From Streptomyces sp. NRRL S-31 (lineage in GTDB: Bacteria; Actinomycetota; Actinomycetes; Streptomycetales; Streptomycetaceae): a DNA stretch of 64,000 nucleotides. The position numbers and the translations under genes were made by a program. The stretch's first letter is position 1. Each line of letters begins with the position of its first letter. The stretch covers positions 1 to 64,000 of the forward strand of contig NZ_JOCB01000031.1 of assembly GCF_000718775.1 (NCBI RefSeq), written 5' to 3'. The notes below the pieces were generated by a model. That model was not told the origin of the DNA. It saw nothing but the letters and a program-made list of their open reading frames with translations, and did not search any database. Positions 38,142 through 46,242 of this stretch are shown piece after piece.

Positions 38142-38662
38142 GTGAGCAGCAACGAACCGACCCACCCCCTCAGTCACGACGCCAACTACGGCGACCACCC
38201 CGCCCCCCTCCTCTTCACCGCCCCCTGGGTGTACGAACTCACCTCCCCTGCGATCCACGCGGCCCCCGGATCGTCCGGGGCACCCTCCGCGCCGTACTCC
38301 ACGCACATGGCATCGTTGAACTCGCCGACCGAGCCGAGCTGTTGACCTGCGAACTCGCCACCAACTCCGTGCGGCATACCAAGGGCCCGGTCATCGTCCG
38401 GATGCAGTGGCTGTGCCCCGCGCTGCGCGTGAGCGTGTGGGACGCGAGTCCGGATCTGCCTCCGTTCGCGCCGGGCGCGGCGATGCCCGATCCCACCGCT
38501 CCCTCCGGACGCGGGCTGCCGATCATCGAGGGTCTCGCCGACCGGTGGGGCGGCTGCGGGTCCGTCGACGGGCCGAACGGCGGGCGGGGCGGCAAGACCA
38601 TCTGGTTCGAACTCGCTCTCGGGGATGGTTTCCAGCCACCCTCACCCGTGCTCGCGGCCTGA
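38142..38662 (+). pseudogene. ATP-binding protein of RsbW/HATPase_c_2 type, frameshifted
   Basis: The GTG at 38142 follows GGAGG. The first frame reads SNEPTHPLSHDANYGDHPAP and WVYELTSPAIHAAP, then leaves the family. The homologous continuation RIVRGTLRAVLHAHGIVELADRAELL, then TCELATNSVRHTKGPV (N-box), and GRGLPIIEGLADRWG (G-box), is in another frame and ends at 38662. Adding one C to the CCCCC run at about 38264-38268 joins both parts into 173 residues, a normal length. The family comprises serine-kinase anti-sigma-like ATPases that accompany XRE-DUF5753/DUF397 pairs. The gene is broken, or the sequence is wrong by one base. Confidence 0.75.
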
Positions 38663-38767
38663 TCCGCGCGCACCTCGCCCACGCTCCCCGGCCGCCGATA
38701 GAGTTTCGATCACCTGTCCTGTACCGGAGGGCAGGTATCGAGGCCGGTGGCCGGGGAGGGCAGGCGC

Positions 38768-41700
38768 GTGGCGGAGCAGCCGGAGTACGTCAGGACCGAG
38801 CGGCCGCTGATCGAGCAGCTGACGGCGATGGGCTGGACCCATCTCCGGGGCGGCCCGACCGCCGGACCCGCCACCGCGCCGGGCGCCTCGGACCGTACGA
38901 GCTTCGAGACCGTCGTGTACGCGGACCGCTTCAAGGCCGCCGTGGCCAGGATCAACCCGAGGCCGTCGGACGGGAAACCCTGGCTGAGCGACGCACAGCT
39001 CGACCACCTCCTCGCCCTGGTCCAGGGGACCGCGCCGGGGCAGGGCCCGAAGGAACGCGGTGTCGCCGGGAACCTGGAGGTGACCGACCTCCTGCGCAAG
39101 GGCCTCAACGCCCGCACCCTGCCGGGCTGGACGAAGGGCGACCCCGAGCACGTACGGCTCGTCGACTGGGACGGCGAGTTCGGGGAGCGGCCGGACACTC
39201 CCGGCGGCGGCAACGACCTGCTCGTCGTCTCCCAGTTCCGCATCGAGCGCAAGGACGCCGCTCCCGTCACGCCCGACCTCGTGCTGTTCGTCAACGGGCT
39301 GCCCTGGGTGGTGATCGAGTGCAAGGCGCCCGTGGTGTCCGGCCCTCAGGGAGACGTGCGGGCCGCCCTGGACCACGCCGTCGACCAGGTCCTTCGGTAC
39401 GCGGGCGTCAACTCCCCGGCCGCCGTGCCGGAATTCGTCCGCTTCGCGCAGGTCCTGGTCGCCACCGACCGCGACCACGCCGAGACCGGCACGGTCACCG
39501 CCGAACCCCGGCACTTCGCCCCCTGGCGCACGGTCGCGCCCGTGAGCGAGGACCGCGTACGCGAGGAGGTGCACAAGCCCGCGTCGGCAGCCCTCACCGA
39601 CCAGGAGATCCTGGTCGCCGGGATGCTGCGCCCTGCCCATCTCCTCGACCTGGTACGGGACTTCACCACCCGGCTCGGCAGCGGTCACCGTACGGTCAAA
39701 CTGGTCGGCCGCCACCAGCAGTTCAAGGCGGTGAAGGCACTCACGCGGAAGCTGGAGGAGCGGGACCGGAAGGCGGCGGCCGGTGTGGCCGTCAGCCACC
39801 GGGGCGGTGTCGTCTGGCACACCCAGGGCTCCGGCAAGAGCCTGACCATGGCGTTCCTGGTCCGGCACCTGCGCAGCCGTCCCGCTCTGAAGTCGCACAA
39901 GGTGGTCGTGGTCACCGACCGCCTCGACCTGGAGAAGCAGATCCGGACGAGCCTCGCCGCCACCGAGGAGAAGGTGCACCGCGCCCCGAGCGTCAAGCGG
40001 GCCAGGAAGTACCTGGAGGTGGACGTCGGGGACGTCGTCCTCGTCACCCTGCAGAAGGCGCAGCGCGACGACACCGCGTACGACGGCCGGGAGGAGTCAC
40101 TGCCCGACACCGTCCCCGACGACGACGATGACGAGGACGGTGGCGAGGACGAGGGATACGTACAGAACCGGGTCGCCAATCCCCACCACCATGTCGTCGT
40201 CCTCGTCGACGAGGCCCACCGGGGCCACGACAAGTGGCAGCACGCCCGCTGGCGGGCCATGCTCCCGCGCGCCGCCTTCGTCGGCTTCACCGGCACCCCG
40301 GTGATCAGCACCAACCGCAAACGCAGCGAGGAGATCTTCGGCTCGTACGCGGACACGTACACCCTGCGCGACGCCGAACTCGACCGGTCCGTCGTGCCCG
40401 TCCGCTACGAGGCGTACGCCGTACCGCTCGAAGTCATCGAACAGGCCGCCCTCGACGCCCGGTTCGACGAGAAGGTGCCGACCGATCCGAAGCTGCGGGC
40501 CAAGGTGCTGCGCGCGTTCGGCCGCCGCAAGGAGATCCTGGAAGCCCCTTCGGTGATCGAGGCCAAGGCCGAGCACATGCTCGACCACTGGGCCCGCACC
40601 GCGTTGCCCGACCGCTTCGGGGCGCAGATCGCCACCGTCTCCCGGCTCGCCGCCGTCCGCTACCACACCGCGCTGCTCGCCGCCCGCGACCGGCTCGTCG
40701 CCCGTCTCGACGCGCTCGACCCGGCCCTGATCGCCGACCCCATGGCCGCGCTCGAAGCCGACGACGAGGAGCGGGCGCTCCTCATGCTCCTGCCGGACCG
40801 CGAGGTACTGCGCACGCTCGACGCGGCCGTGGTCATCTCCTCGGCCAGGCAGGGCAGCAGCGATCCGGAGGCTTGGCGGCCGTGGATCACCAAGAGCCAT
40901 CAGGACGCGCACATCGAACGCTTCAAGAAGGGGCTGCCTCCACGCGACATCACGGCCGACCCGGCGTGGAACGTCAGGACGCACGGGCTGCAGCCGTCCG
41001 GCGTAGGCACCCCGGCGAGCGGTGGTCAGGTGTGGAACGTCGATCTCGACCTGCCCGCCGACGGCGGACCGCCCGCGCCGCCGGACACGGAGGGCGGCGC
41101 GTCACCGGAGACCATGGCCTTCCTGGTGGTCCAGTCGATGCTGCTCACCGGCTTCGACGCACCCGTCGAGCAGGTCCTCTACCTGGACTGCAAGCTGTCC
41201 GGCGCGGGACTGCTGCAGGCCGTGGCCCGCACCAACCGGCCCTACCCGGCCAAGGAGTGGGGCCGGGTCGTCGACTACGTCGGCATCGGTCCCGAACTGG
41301 CCCGCTCGCTCGCCTCCTACGACCAGGAGCACCTGCGGCACGTCCTCGGCTACCGGAACGTATCCGTGGATCACCTCCAGCCGGACTACGAGGGACCGCA
41401 GCCCGACGGCCGCGGCCCGGACCGGGACGGCCTGCTGCTGCGGTCCGACGCCGCCGCCAAGGCCCTCCTGGAAGACCTCGGGGCGAAGGTCACCCGCTTC
41501 CTGGCCGGGCAGAAGGTCACCGACCCCGGCGACGAGTCCCAGTGGGAGGACTTCCTCGGCCGGCGCCTCGACGACCCGCTGCGGCGCGGCGAGTTCGACG
41601 AACGCGTCCGCGACTTCCTGACCGCGCTCAACGCGGTCCTGCCGGACCCGGAGGCCCTGAAGTACCGGGAGCTGGCCGGCCAGCTGGGCACACTGCAGTA

Positions 41701-42427
41701 CATGGCCAGACGCCGCTACCTCGACGGCCGCGAACAGTTCAGCCCGCGCCGCTACGGGGCCAAGGTGCGCCGGCTCATCTCGCAGCACATCGAGACCACT
41801 GGGATCCGACAGCGGATCCCACCCGTCGAACTCACCGACCCGGAGTTCATGGCACGGGTCGACGCGAATACCGACCCCCGGACGCGATGCTCGTACATGA
41901 CGGGCTCGCTGAAGCTACGCATCACCGCGAAAATCGGCGGCGACCGGGCGGGCTACCAGCGGTTCAGTCTCCGGCTCGAAGAGATCATCGCGCGGATGGA
42001 GGACGACTTCGAGCAGGCCGCGGCCGACCTGGCGCGTCTGGTCGGGGACGTGGCCGCGGCGGAGCGGGAGCCGGAGAACGACGACGGCCTCGACTCCCGG
42101 ACCGAACGACTGGTCCTCGGACTGCTCCAGCAGCACGCCGAAGGCGCCGTGCGCGAACCATGGCCGCCGGAAACCGATCTGATCCGGGCGGCCCGCGGCC
42201 TCACCATGGAGATGTCGGTGCTCGTCCGGCGGCCGCAGATACACACGCAGATCGCCGCCCGCAACCGCATGCGCAGTGAACTCTGTGAGCACCTGGAGAC
42301 CTGGCTCGCCATGGACTGGGACGACATCGGCGACCTCGCGAGCCATCTGACAGAGCTGGCCGTGGAGAGGCACGAGTACTTCCTCGGTTACCAGCCGCGC
42401 GACGAGGCGGACGGCGGTGGCACCTGA
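38768..42427 (+). CDS. hsdR: Type I restriction endonuclease R subunit
   Basis: The GTG at 38768 follows GGGGAGGG; a GTG 21 bases earlier is possible. The 1219-residue motor-nuclease has an N-terminal endonuclease domain whose PD-(D/E)xK site is seen in TPDLVLFVNGLPWVVIECKAP. The helicase follows with Walker A THTQGSGKSLTM (about residue 355), DEAH box VLVDEAHRG (about 480), FVGFTGTP motif III, and SMLLTGFDAPVEQVLYLD plus QAVARTNRPY as motifs V and VI. With HsdM and HsdS it translocates DNA and cuts unmodified DNA away from the target. It is separated from hsdMS by the regulatory cassette. Confidence 0.94.
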   Translation: MAEQPEYVRTERPLIEQLTAMGWTHLRGGPTAGPATAPGASDRTSFETVVYADRFKAAVARINPRPSDGKPWLSDAQLDHLLALVQGTAPGQGPKERGVAGNLEVTDLLRKGLNARTLPGWTKGDPEHVRLVDWDGEFGERPDTPGGGNDLLVVSQFRIERKDAAPVTPDLVLFVNGLPWVVIECKAPVVSGPQGDVRAALDHAVDQVLRYAGVNSPAAVPEFVRFAQVLVATDRDHAETGTVTAEPRHFAPWRTVAPVSEDRVREEVHKPASAALTDQEILVAGMLRPAHLLDLVRDFTTRLGSGHRTVKLVGRHQQFKAVKALTRKLEERDRKAAAGVAVSHRGGVVWHTQGSGKSLTMAFLVRHLRSRPALKSHKVVVVTDRLDLEKQIRTSLAATEEKVHRAPSVKRARKYLEVDVGDVVLVTLQKAQRDDTAYDGREESLPDTVPDDDDDEDGGEDEGYVQNRVANPHHHVVVLVDEAHRGHDKWQHARWRAMLPRAAFVGFTGTPVISTNRKRSEEIFGSYADTYTLRDAELDRSVVPVRYEAYAVPLEVIEQAALDARFDEKVPTDPKLRAKVLRAFGRRKEILEAPSVIEAKAEHMLDHWARTALPDRFGAQIATVSRLAAVRYHTALLAARDRLVARLDALDPALIADPMAALEADDEERALLMLLPDREVLRTLDAAVVISSARQGSSDPEAWRPWITKSHQDAHIERFKKGLPPRDITADPAWNVRTHGLQPSGVGTPASGGQVWNVDLDLPADGGPPAPPDTEGGASPETMAFLVVQSMLLTGFDAPVEQVLYLDCKLSGAGLLQAVARTNRPYPAKEWGRVVDYVGIGPELARSLASYDQEHLRHVLGYRNVSVDHLQPDYEGPQPDGRGPDRDGLLLRSDAAAKALLEDLGAKVTRFLAGQKVTDPGDESQWEDFLGRRLDDPLRRGEFDERVRDFLTALNAVLPDPEALKYRELAGQLGTLQYMARRRYLDGREQFSPRRYGAKVRRLISQHIETTGIRQRIPPVELTDPEFMARVDANTDPRTRCSYMTGSLKLRITAKIGGDRAGYQRFSLRLEEIIARMEDDFEQAAADLARLVGDVAAAEREPENDDGLDSRTERLVLGLLQQHAEGAVREPWPPETDLIRAARGLTMEMSVLVRRPQIHTQIAARNRMRSELCEHLETWLAMDWDDIGDLASHLTELAVERHEYFLGYQPRDEADGGGT

Positions 42428-42488
42428 ATCGGTGACCGCCGATGGCGCGAGGCAGAGTGATGTCGTGCCCGGATGGTAGGAAGAACGG

Positions 42489-43241
42489 GTGAGCACCGTC
42501 GTCGAACAGGCCATCGCTGATCTCCCCGTGCCCCGGGGATGGCGGTGGGATGTCGTCGTGCGGCCCCGGCGCCGCACACTCGGCATCGAAATCGCCGAGG
42601 ACGGCCGTGTGCTCTTCGCGATTCCCGCAGACGCGGATCCCAAGGAGATTGCTGACGCGGTGCGTGGCCGCATGCCGCGTCTCGCCGCCGAGGTCCGCCG
42701 CCGTCAGGACCTGCGGGCGGCCGAACCGGTCAAGGACCTGATCGGCGGCGAAGGCTTCGCCTACCTGGGCCGCCGATACCGGCTCAAGCTCACTGCCGAC
42801 GACGCCGGCAGTCACGCACGACTGCGACAGGGATGGCTGGAGCTGCCCCGATCGCGGTCGGCCGCCGCTGATGCGGGACCCCTTGTGGAGTGGTACAGCA
42901 GCCGCGGGGAGCGCTGGCTCGCCGCCCGGCTGCCGCCGCTGGCCTCACTGGCCGGAGTGCGTGACCCGGCCGGCATCGAGGTGCGGGACCTCGGCCGTCG
43001 CTGGGGTGTCTGTTCCCCTGAGGGCGCGATCACCGTGCACTGGGCTGTGATACAGCTCCCGGTCGCCCTGGTGGACCTCGTCCTGATCCATGAACTCTGC
43101 CACCTCAAGCACCCCGGACACGGAGCGGCTTTCCGAGGGGCCGTCCGGCTCGCCCTACCCGACGCCGACGTGCGCGAACGGCGGTTCGCGCAGGAAGAGC
43201 CGCGACTGTGGCGCGGAGCTGTCTCCTCGCCAAGGCACTAG
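42489..43241 (+). CDS. YgjP/SprT-like metallopeptidase (DUF45) associated with type I R-M
   Basis: This 250-residue protein has zinc site VLIHELCHLKHPGHGAAF (HExxH and a third His). The preceding VVVRPRRRTLGIEIAEDGRVLFAIP is the YgjP N-terminal fold. RRWGVCSPEGAITVHWAVIQLP is a family block. DUF45 peptidases are commonly encoded next to hsdR, where their role is unknown; DNA-protein crosslink repair or processing of the R subunit are possibilities. It follows hsdR by 61 bases on the same strand. Its stop codon merges with the mnmA-like fragment, which may be the right edge of the island. Confidence 0.88.
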   Translation: MSTVVEQAIADLPVPRGWRWDVVVRPRRRTLGIEIAEDGRVLFAIPADADPKEIADAVRGRMPRLAAEVRRRQDLRAAEPVKDLIGGEGFAYLGRRYRLKLTADDAGSHARLRQGWLELPRSRSAAADAGPLVEWYSSRGERWLAARLPPLASLAGVRDPAGIEVRDLGRRWGVCSPEGAITVHWAVIQLPVALVDLVLIHELCHLKHPGHGAAFRGAVRLALPDADVRERRFAQEEPRLWRGAVSSPRH

Positions 43242-43310
43242 CTGGCGCTCGGGCTTCGATGCGGTCTGCACAGGAAGTGGCGAGCGAATGATCGTAAATG
43301 AGGATGACAG
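43235..43310 (+). pseudogene. Decayed mnmA-like fragment
   Basis: In one frame the DNA encodes GFDAVCTG, four unrelated residues, then MIVNED. Intact MnmA in this window encodes GFDAVCTG, four residues, then VIVNED, so 13 of 18 positions agree with the same spacing. The DNA just before also aligns (AAGGC and GCTGGCGCTCGG in both). Codons differ mainly at third positions with more A and T, so it is not a recent copy of the local gene. The homology stops after about 75 bases. It appears to be a relic of another mnmA. Confidence 0.65.
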
Positions 43311-43669
43311 ATCAGCACCCTGCTGGAGGCTCACTCTCTTCACCAGGTCCTGACACTCGATGCCGGGAGCGTTTGGTTCGCCGTGCTACGAGACGGCAAC
43401 TTCTACGAATTTAGAACCTCCGCCATCACCCTCGCCGCATGACCAACCCGAACAGCACCGAACACGACACCATGCCCTCGGCGAAGGACACAGAGACACC
43501 CCCCCACGCAGGGTCCCGGACTCGACAGGAGGGGAGCGAGACCGGGGGACACCCTGTCGCTGTCCGGATCCACCCCCGGGGGATGGGTCCGGGCAGTGGC
43601 CACTGAGGACGAGGACATGCCTGGCACCGCCCCGGCGGGCCGGGCCCGTCCCTACGTCACCGAGACCGG
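43311..43669. other. Gene-poor junction with a gene-tail-like stretch and two hairpins
   Basis: From 43312 to 43441 one frame reads QISTLLEAHSLHQVLTLDAG and WFAVLRDGNFYEF and ends in TGA. It has no start and may be the tail of a lost gene. At 43509-43556 and 43561-43595 there are two imperfect stem-loops. The first pairs CAGGGTCCCGG with CCGGGGGACACCCTG. The second pairs TGTCCGGATCCACCCCC with GGGGGATGGGTCCGGGCA. They probably terminate transcription from either side. This stretch looks like the worn right end of the accessory island. Confidence 0.5.
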
Positions 43670-44452
43670 TCAGCCGGTGAAGAAGTCCGCGAGGACCGGG
43701 GCCAGCACATCCGGCTCCACCATGTGGGTCTGCCCCTCCAGGACCCGGTACGCGCCCCGGGGCACGGTGTCCGCGATCTCCCGGGCCGCCGCGCGCATCC
43801 ACTCCGGGCTCGCCCCGCCCGCGACCGCCAGCACGGGCACACCGATCGCGGCGAGCCGGTCCCGGGGGAGCAGGCCGTCGCCCATGACCGTGTCGTCGTG
43901 GGCGAGGCTCGGCGCGACCGCCTCCATGCCCGCCCACATCGGGGACTGGCGGGCCCGCTCGATCATCTCCTCGGCGAGGCCCGTCAGCCGCAGGAACAGC
44001 TCCACCGCGTCCCCGCGCCGGCCCTCCCCGAGCGCCCGGCCCAGCCGCTCCTTGTAGGCGGCCTCCCGTGCGGCACCGTCCGCCAGGTGGTCGGCGTACG
44101 GCACCTCGTACACCGCCGCCCGGCCCACCGGCAGCCCGGCCGCCGCCGCACGCAGCACCAGCGCGCCGCCCGAGGAGACCCCGAACAGCGCCGCCTCGCC
44201 GCCGACCGCGTCGATCAGCGCGGCCAGGTCCTCCACCTCGCGGTCGACGGCGTACGGCGCCGTGTCGCCGCTCCCGCCGCGGCCCCGGCGGTCGTAGACG
44301 ACGGCCGTGCACTGGTCCGCGAGGCGTTCGGCCAGGGGCGCCATGGTGCCGCCGGTGGACATCGCGCCGCTCACCAGGATCACCGTGGGGCCCCGGCCGG
44401 TCACCGAGTACGCGAGGGAGGTGCCGTCGCGGGAAGTCGTCTTCTTGTCCAT
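43670..44452 (-). CDS. Alpha/beta hydrolase
   Basis: This 260-residue cytoplasmic protein has the fold's order. VILVSGAMSTGGTM carries the oxyanion loop, VVYDRRGRGGSGDT is typical, the nucleophile elbow is FGVSSGGALVL, an acid lies near the LAVAGGASPEW strand, and the late His is in VLEGQTHMVEP. It resembles the chloroperoxidase/esterase-like group; the substrate is unknown. It lies 38 bases downstream of the DUF427 gene on the same strand. Confidence 0.85.
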   Translation of the reverse strand: MDKKTTSRDGTSLAYSVTGRGPTVILVSGAMSTGGTMAPLAERLADQCTAVVYDRRGRGGSGDTAPYAVDREVEDLAALIDAVGGEAALFGVSSGGALVLRAAAAGLPVGRAAVYEVPYADHLADGAAREAAYKERLGRALGEGRRGDAVELFLRLTGLAEEMIERARQSPMWAGMEAVAPSLAHDDTVMGDGLLPRDRLAAIGVPVLAVAGGASPEWMRAAAREIADTVPRGAYRVLEGQTHMVEPDVLAPVLADFFTG

Positions 44453-44490
44453 GGCCGTGCAGACTGCCGCACGGCACGGGGCTCACCGGG

Positions 44491-44814
44491 TCACGACACG
44501 TCGGCGTCGTAGAAGCAGTAGTGGTCCCGGATCTCCGCCACGGCGGGCTCGGGGTCGGGATACGCCCAGACGAGGTCGGGGGCGTCCGGCAGCGACCAGT
44601 AGGACGCCGTGCCCTTGAAGGGGCAGACGGTGTGCGTCGCGGACGGCGTCAGCAGGTCGAGGCGGACGTCCTCGGCGGGGATGTAGTACCGCACCGGACA
44701 GCCCGTCTCGCGCAGCTCCAGGGGTCGGTCGGTCTCCGCGAGCACCCGGCCGTCGCGCTCCACGCGCACGTGCCGCCCGCTGTGGTGGATCGTGATCGTG
44801 TGTCCTTCGCTCAT
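44491..44814 (-). CDS. DUF427-domain protein
   Basis: This 107-residue protein has the single-domain DUF427 layout: ITIHHSGRHVRVERDGRVLAET, YYIPAEDVRLDLL, TVCPFKGTASYWSL and YPDPEPAVAEIRDHYCFYDADV. The Cys-Pro-Phe-Lys-Gly segment is the family hallmark. The role is unknown. It is probably co-transcribed with the following hydrolase and is divergent from the LOG-like gene. Confidence 0.88.
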   Translation of the reverse strand: MSEGHTITIHHSGRHVRVERDGRVLAETDRPLELRETGCPVRYYIPAEDVRLDLLTPSATHTVCPFKGTASYWSLPDAPDLVWAYPDPEPAVAEIRDHYCFYDADVS

Positions 44815-44875
44815 ATCCGGTCAGCGCCGCACGGGCCGCGCTTCTTCCCGGCGCGGGCACCGTACGGTGGAAGCC

Positions 44876-45415
44876 ATGAACATCTGCGTCTTCCTCTCCG
44901 CCGCCGACCTCGACGAGCGTTACACGCGCCCCGCGCGCGAGTTCGCGGAACTGCTCGGCAAGGGCGGTCACACCCTGGTCTGGGGCGGCTCCGACAGCGG
45001 TCTGATGAAAGTGGTCGCCGACGGCGCGCACGAGACGGGCGGCAGGCTCGTGGGGGTCTCCGTGGAGTTCCTGGCGAACAAGGCGCGGCCCGGTGCCGAC
45101 GAGATGATCATCGCGGCGGACCTCGCCGAGCGGAAGAGGCTGCTGCTGGAGAAGGCCGACGCCGTGGTGATCATGGTGGGCGGCACCGGCACGCTGGACG
45201 AGGCCACCGAGATCCTGGAACTGAAGAAGCACGGCCGCACCGACAAGCCGGTGGTACTGCTGAACACGGCGGGCTTCTACGACGGCCTGGAGCAGCAGTT
45301 CCGCCGGATGGAGGCGGAGGGCTTCCTGCCGCGTCCGCTGGCGGAGCTGGTCTTCTTCGCCGACGAGCCGGCCGGGGCGCTGGCCCACCTGGAGGAGCGG
45401 CTCGGCCGCCGCTGA
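44876..45415 (+). CDS. LOG-family protein (nucleotide 5'-monophosphate phosphoribohydrolase-like)
   Basis: From the ATG at 44876 (GGTGGAAG before it) the product has 179 residues. The Rossmann-like fold shows LVWGGSDSGLMKVVADGAHETGG, ADLAERKRLLLEKADAVVIM and GGTGTLDEATEILEL. The last corresponds to the LOG active motif PGGxGTxxE, here VGGTGTLDE, with Pro replaced by Val. Characterised members release cytokinin bases or cleave nucleotide monophosphates. The SDR gene begins 7 bases downstream, so the two probably form one transcript. Confidence 0.85.
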   Translation: MNICVFLSAADLDERYTRPAREFAELLGKGGHTLVWGGSDSGLMKVVADGAHETGGRLVGVSVEFLANKARPGADEMIIAADLAERKRLLLEKADAVVIMVGGTGTLDEATEILELKKHGRTDKPVVLLNTAGFYDGLEQQFRRMEAEGFLPRPLAELVFFADEPAGALAHLEERLGRR

Positions 45416-45422
45416 TGCGAGC

Positions 45423-46121
45423 ATGGCGGACATGGCAACTCATGTGATCACCGGTGCCGGATCGGGTATCGGCGCGGCCGTGGCCCGCCGGCTGCACGCG
45501 CGCGGGGACGACCTCGTACTGCACGCGCGCGACGCGGGCCGCGCCAGGGAACTGGCGGCCCGGTTCCCCGGCGCCCGCACACTGGTCGGCGACCTCGCGG
45601 ACCCGGACAGGCTGTCCTGGGCGTTCTCCCACCAGACGCTGCCGGACCGGGTGGACTCGCTGCTGCACGTCGCCGGGGTGGTCGACCTCGGTGACGTCGG
45701 CGACCTGACCCCGAAGTCCTGGCACCACCAGCTCAACGTCAACCTGATCGCCCCGGCCGAGCTGACCCGGCACTTCCTGCCCCAGCTCCGCGCCGCCCGC
45801 GGCCACGTGGTCTTCGTCAACTCCGGCTCCGGCCTCAACGCCCACGCCGGCTGGTCCGCGTACGCCGCCTCCAAGCACGGGCTGAAGGCCCTCGCCGACG
45901 CCCTGCGCCAGGAGGAGCACGCGGCGGGCGTCCGGGTCACCTCGGTCTACCCCGGCCGCACCGCCAGCCCCATGCAGGCCAAGGTGCACCAGCAGGAGGG
46001 CAAGGACTACGACGCGTCGAAGTGGATCGACCCGGAGTCGGTCGCCACGACGATCCTGACGGCCCTGGACCTGCCGGCGGACGCGGAGATCAACGACCTG
46101 ACGGTGCGTCCCGGGCGGTGA
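45423..46121 (+). CDS. Short-chain dehydrogenase/reductase
   Basis: This 232-residue protein has the coenzyme motif VITGAGSGIGAAVARRLHARG, the structural block LLHVAGVVDLGDVGD, the catalytic Ser in FVNSGSGLNAHAGW and the catalytic Tyr/Lys in SAYAASKHGLKALA. The next conserved turn is YPGRTASPMQ. Two ATGs, 45423 and 45432, are possible and neither has a strong ribosome site. The substrate is unknown. It follows the LOG-like gene closely. Confidence 0.87.
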   Translation: MADMATHVITGAGSGIGAAVARRLHARGDDLVLHARDAGRARELAARFPGARTLVGDLADPDRLSWAFSHQTLPDRVDSLLHVAGVVDLGDVGDLTPKSWHHQLNVNLIAPAELTRHFLPQLRAARGHVVFVNSGSGLNAHAGWSAYAASKHGLKALADALRQEEHAAGVRVTSVYPGRTASPMQAKVHQQEGKDYDASKWIDPESVATTILTALDLPADAEINDLTVRPGR

Positions 46122-46242
46122 CCGGGAGGGCCGGCCGCACACCCCGCGCCCGGCCGGCGGCGGCCCGGCCGCACACCCTCCGGCGCCGGTCCGGGGCCGA
46201 CCGGCCGTGAACCGGGCGGCCGGTGTTACGTACCCTGCCGGG

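Noticed and set aside
38342..38662. A complete short ATPase starting at 38342
   Set aside because: Conserved sequence (RIVRGTLRAVLHAHG) lies upstream in the same frame without a start codon, and the true GTG with GGAGG is at 38142 in another frame.
30845..43241. BREX, DISARM or Pgl system
   Set aside because: No PglX, PglZ, BrxC, DrmA or phospholipase-type genes are present; HsdM, HsdS and HsdR motifs fit classical type I R-M.
46122..46242. Direct repeats of GGCCGCACACCC before the methionine synthase-like gene
   Set aside because: Only two imperfect copies in very GC-rich DNA; chance similarity is likely.
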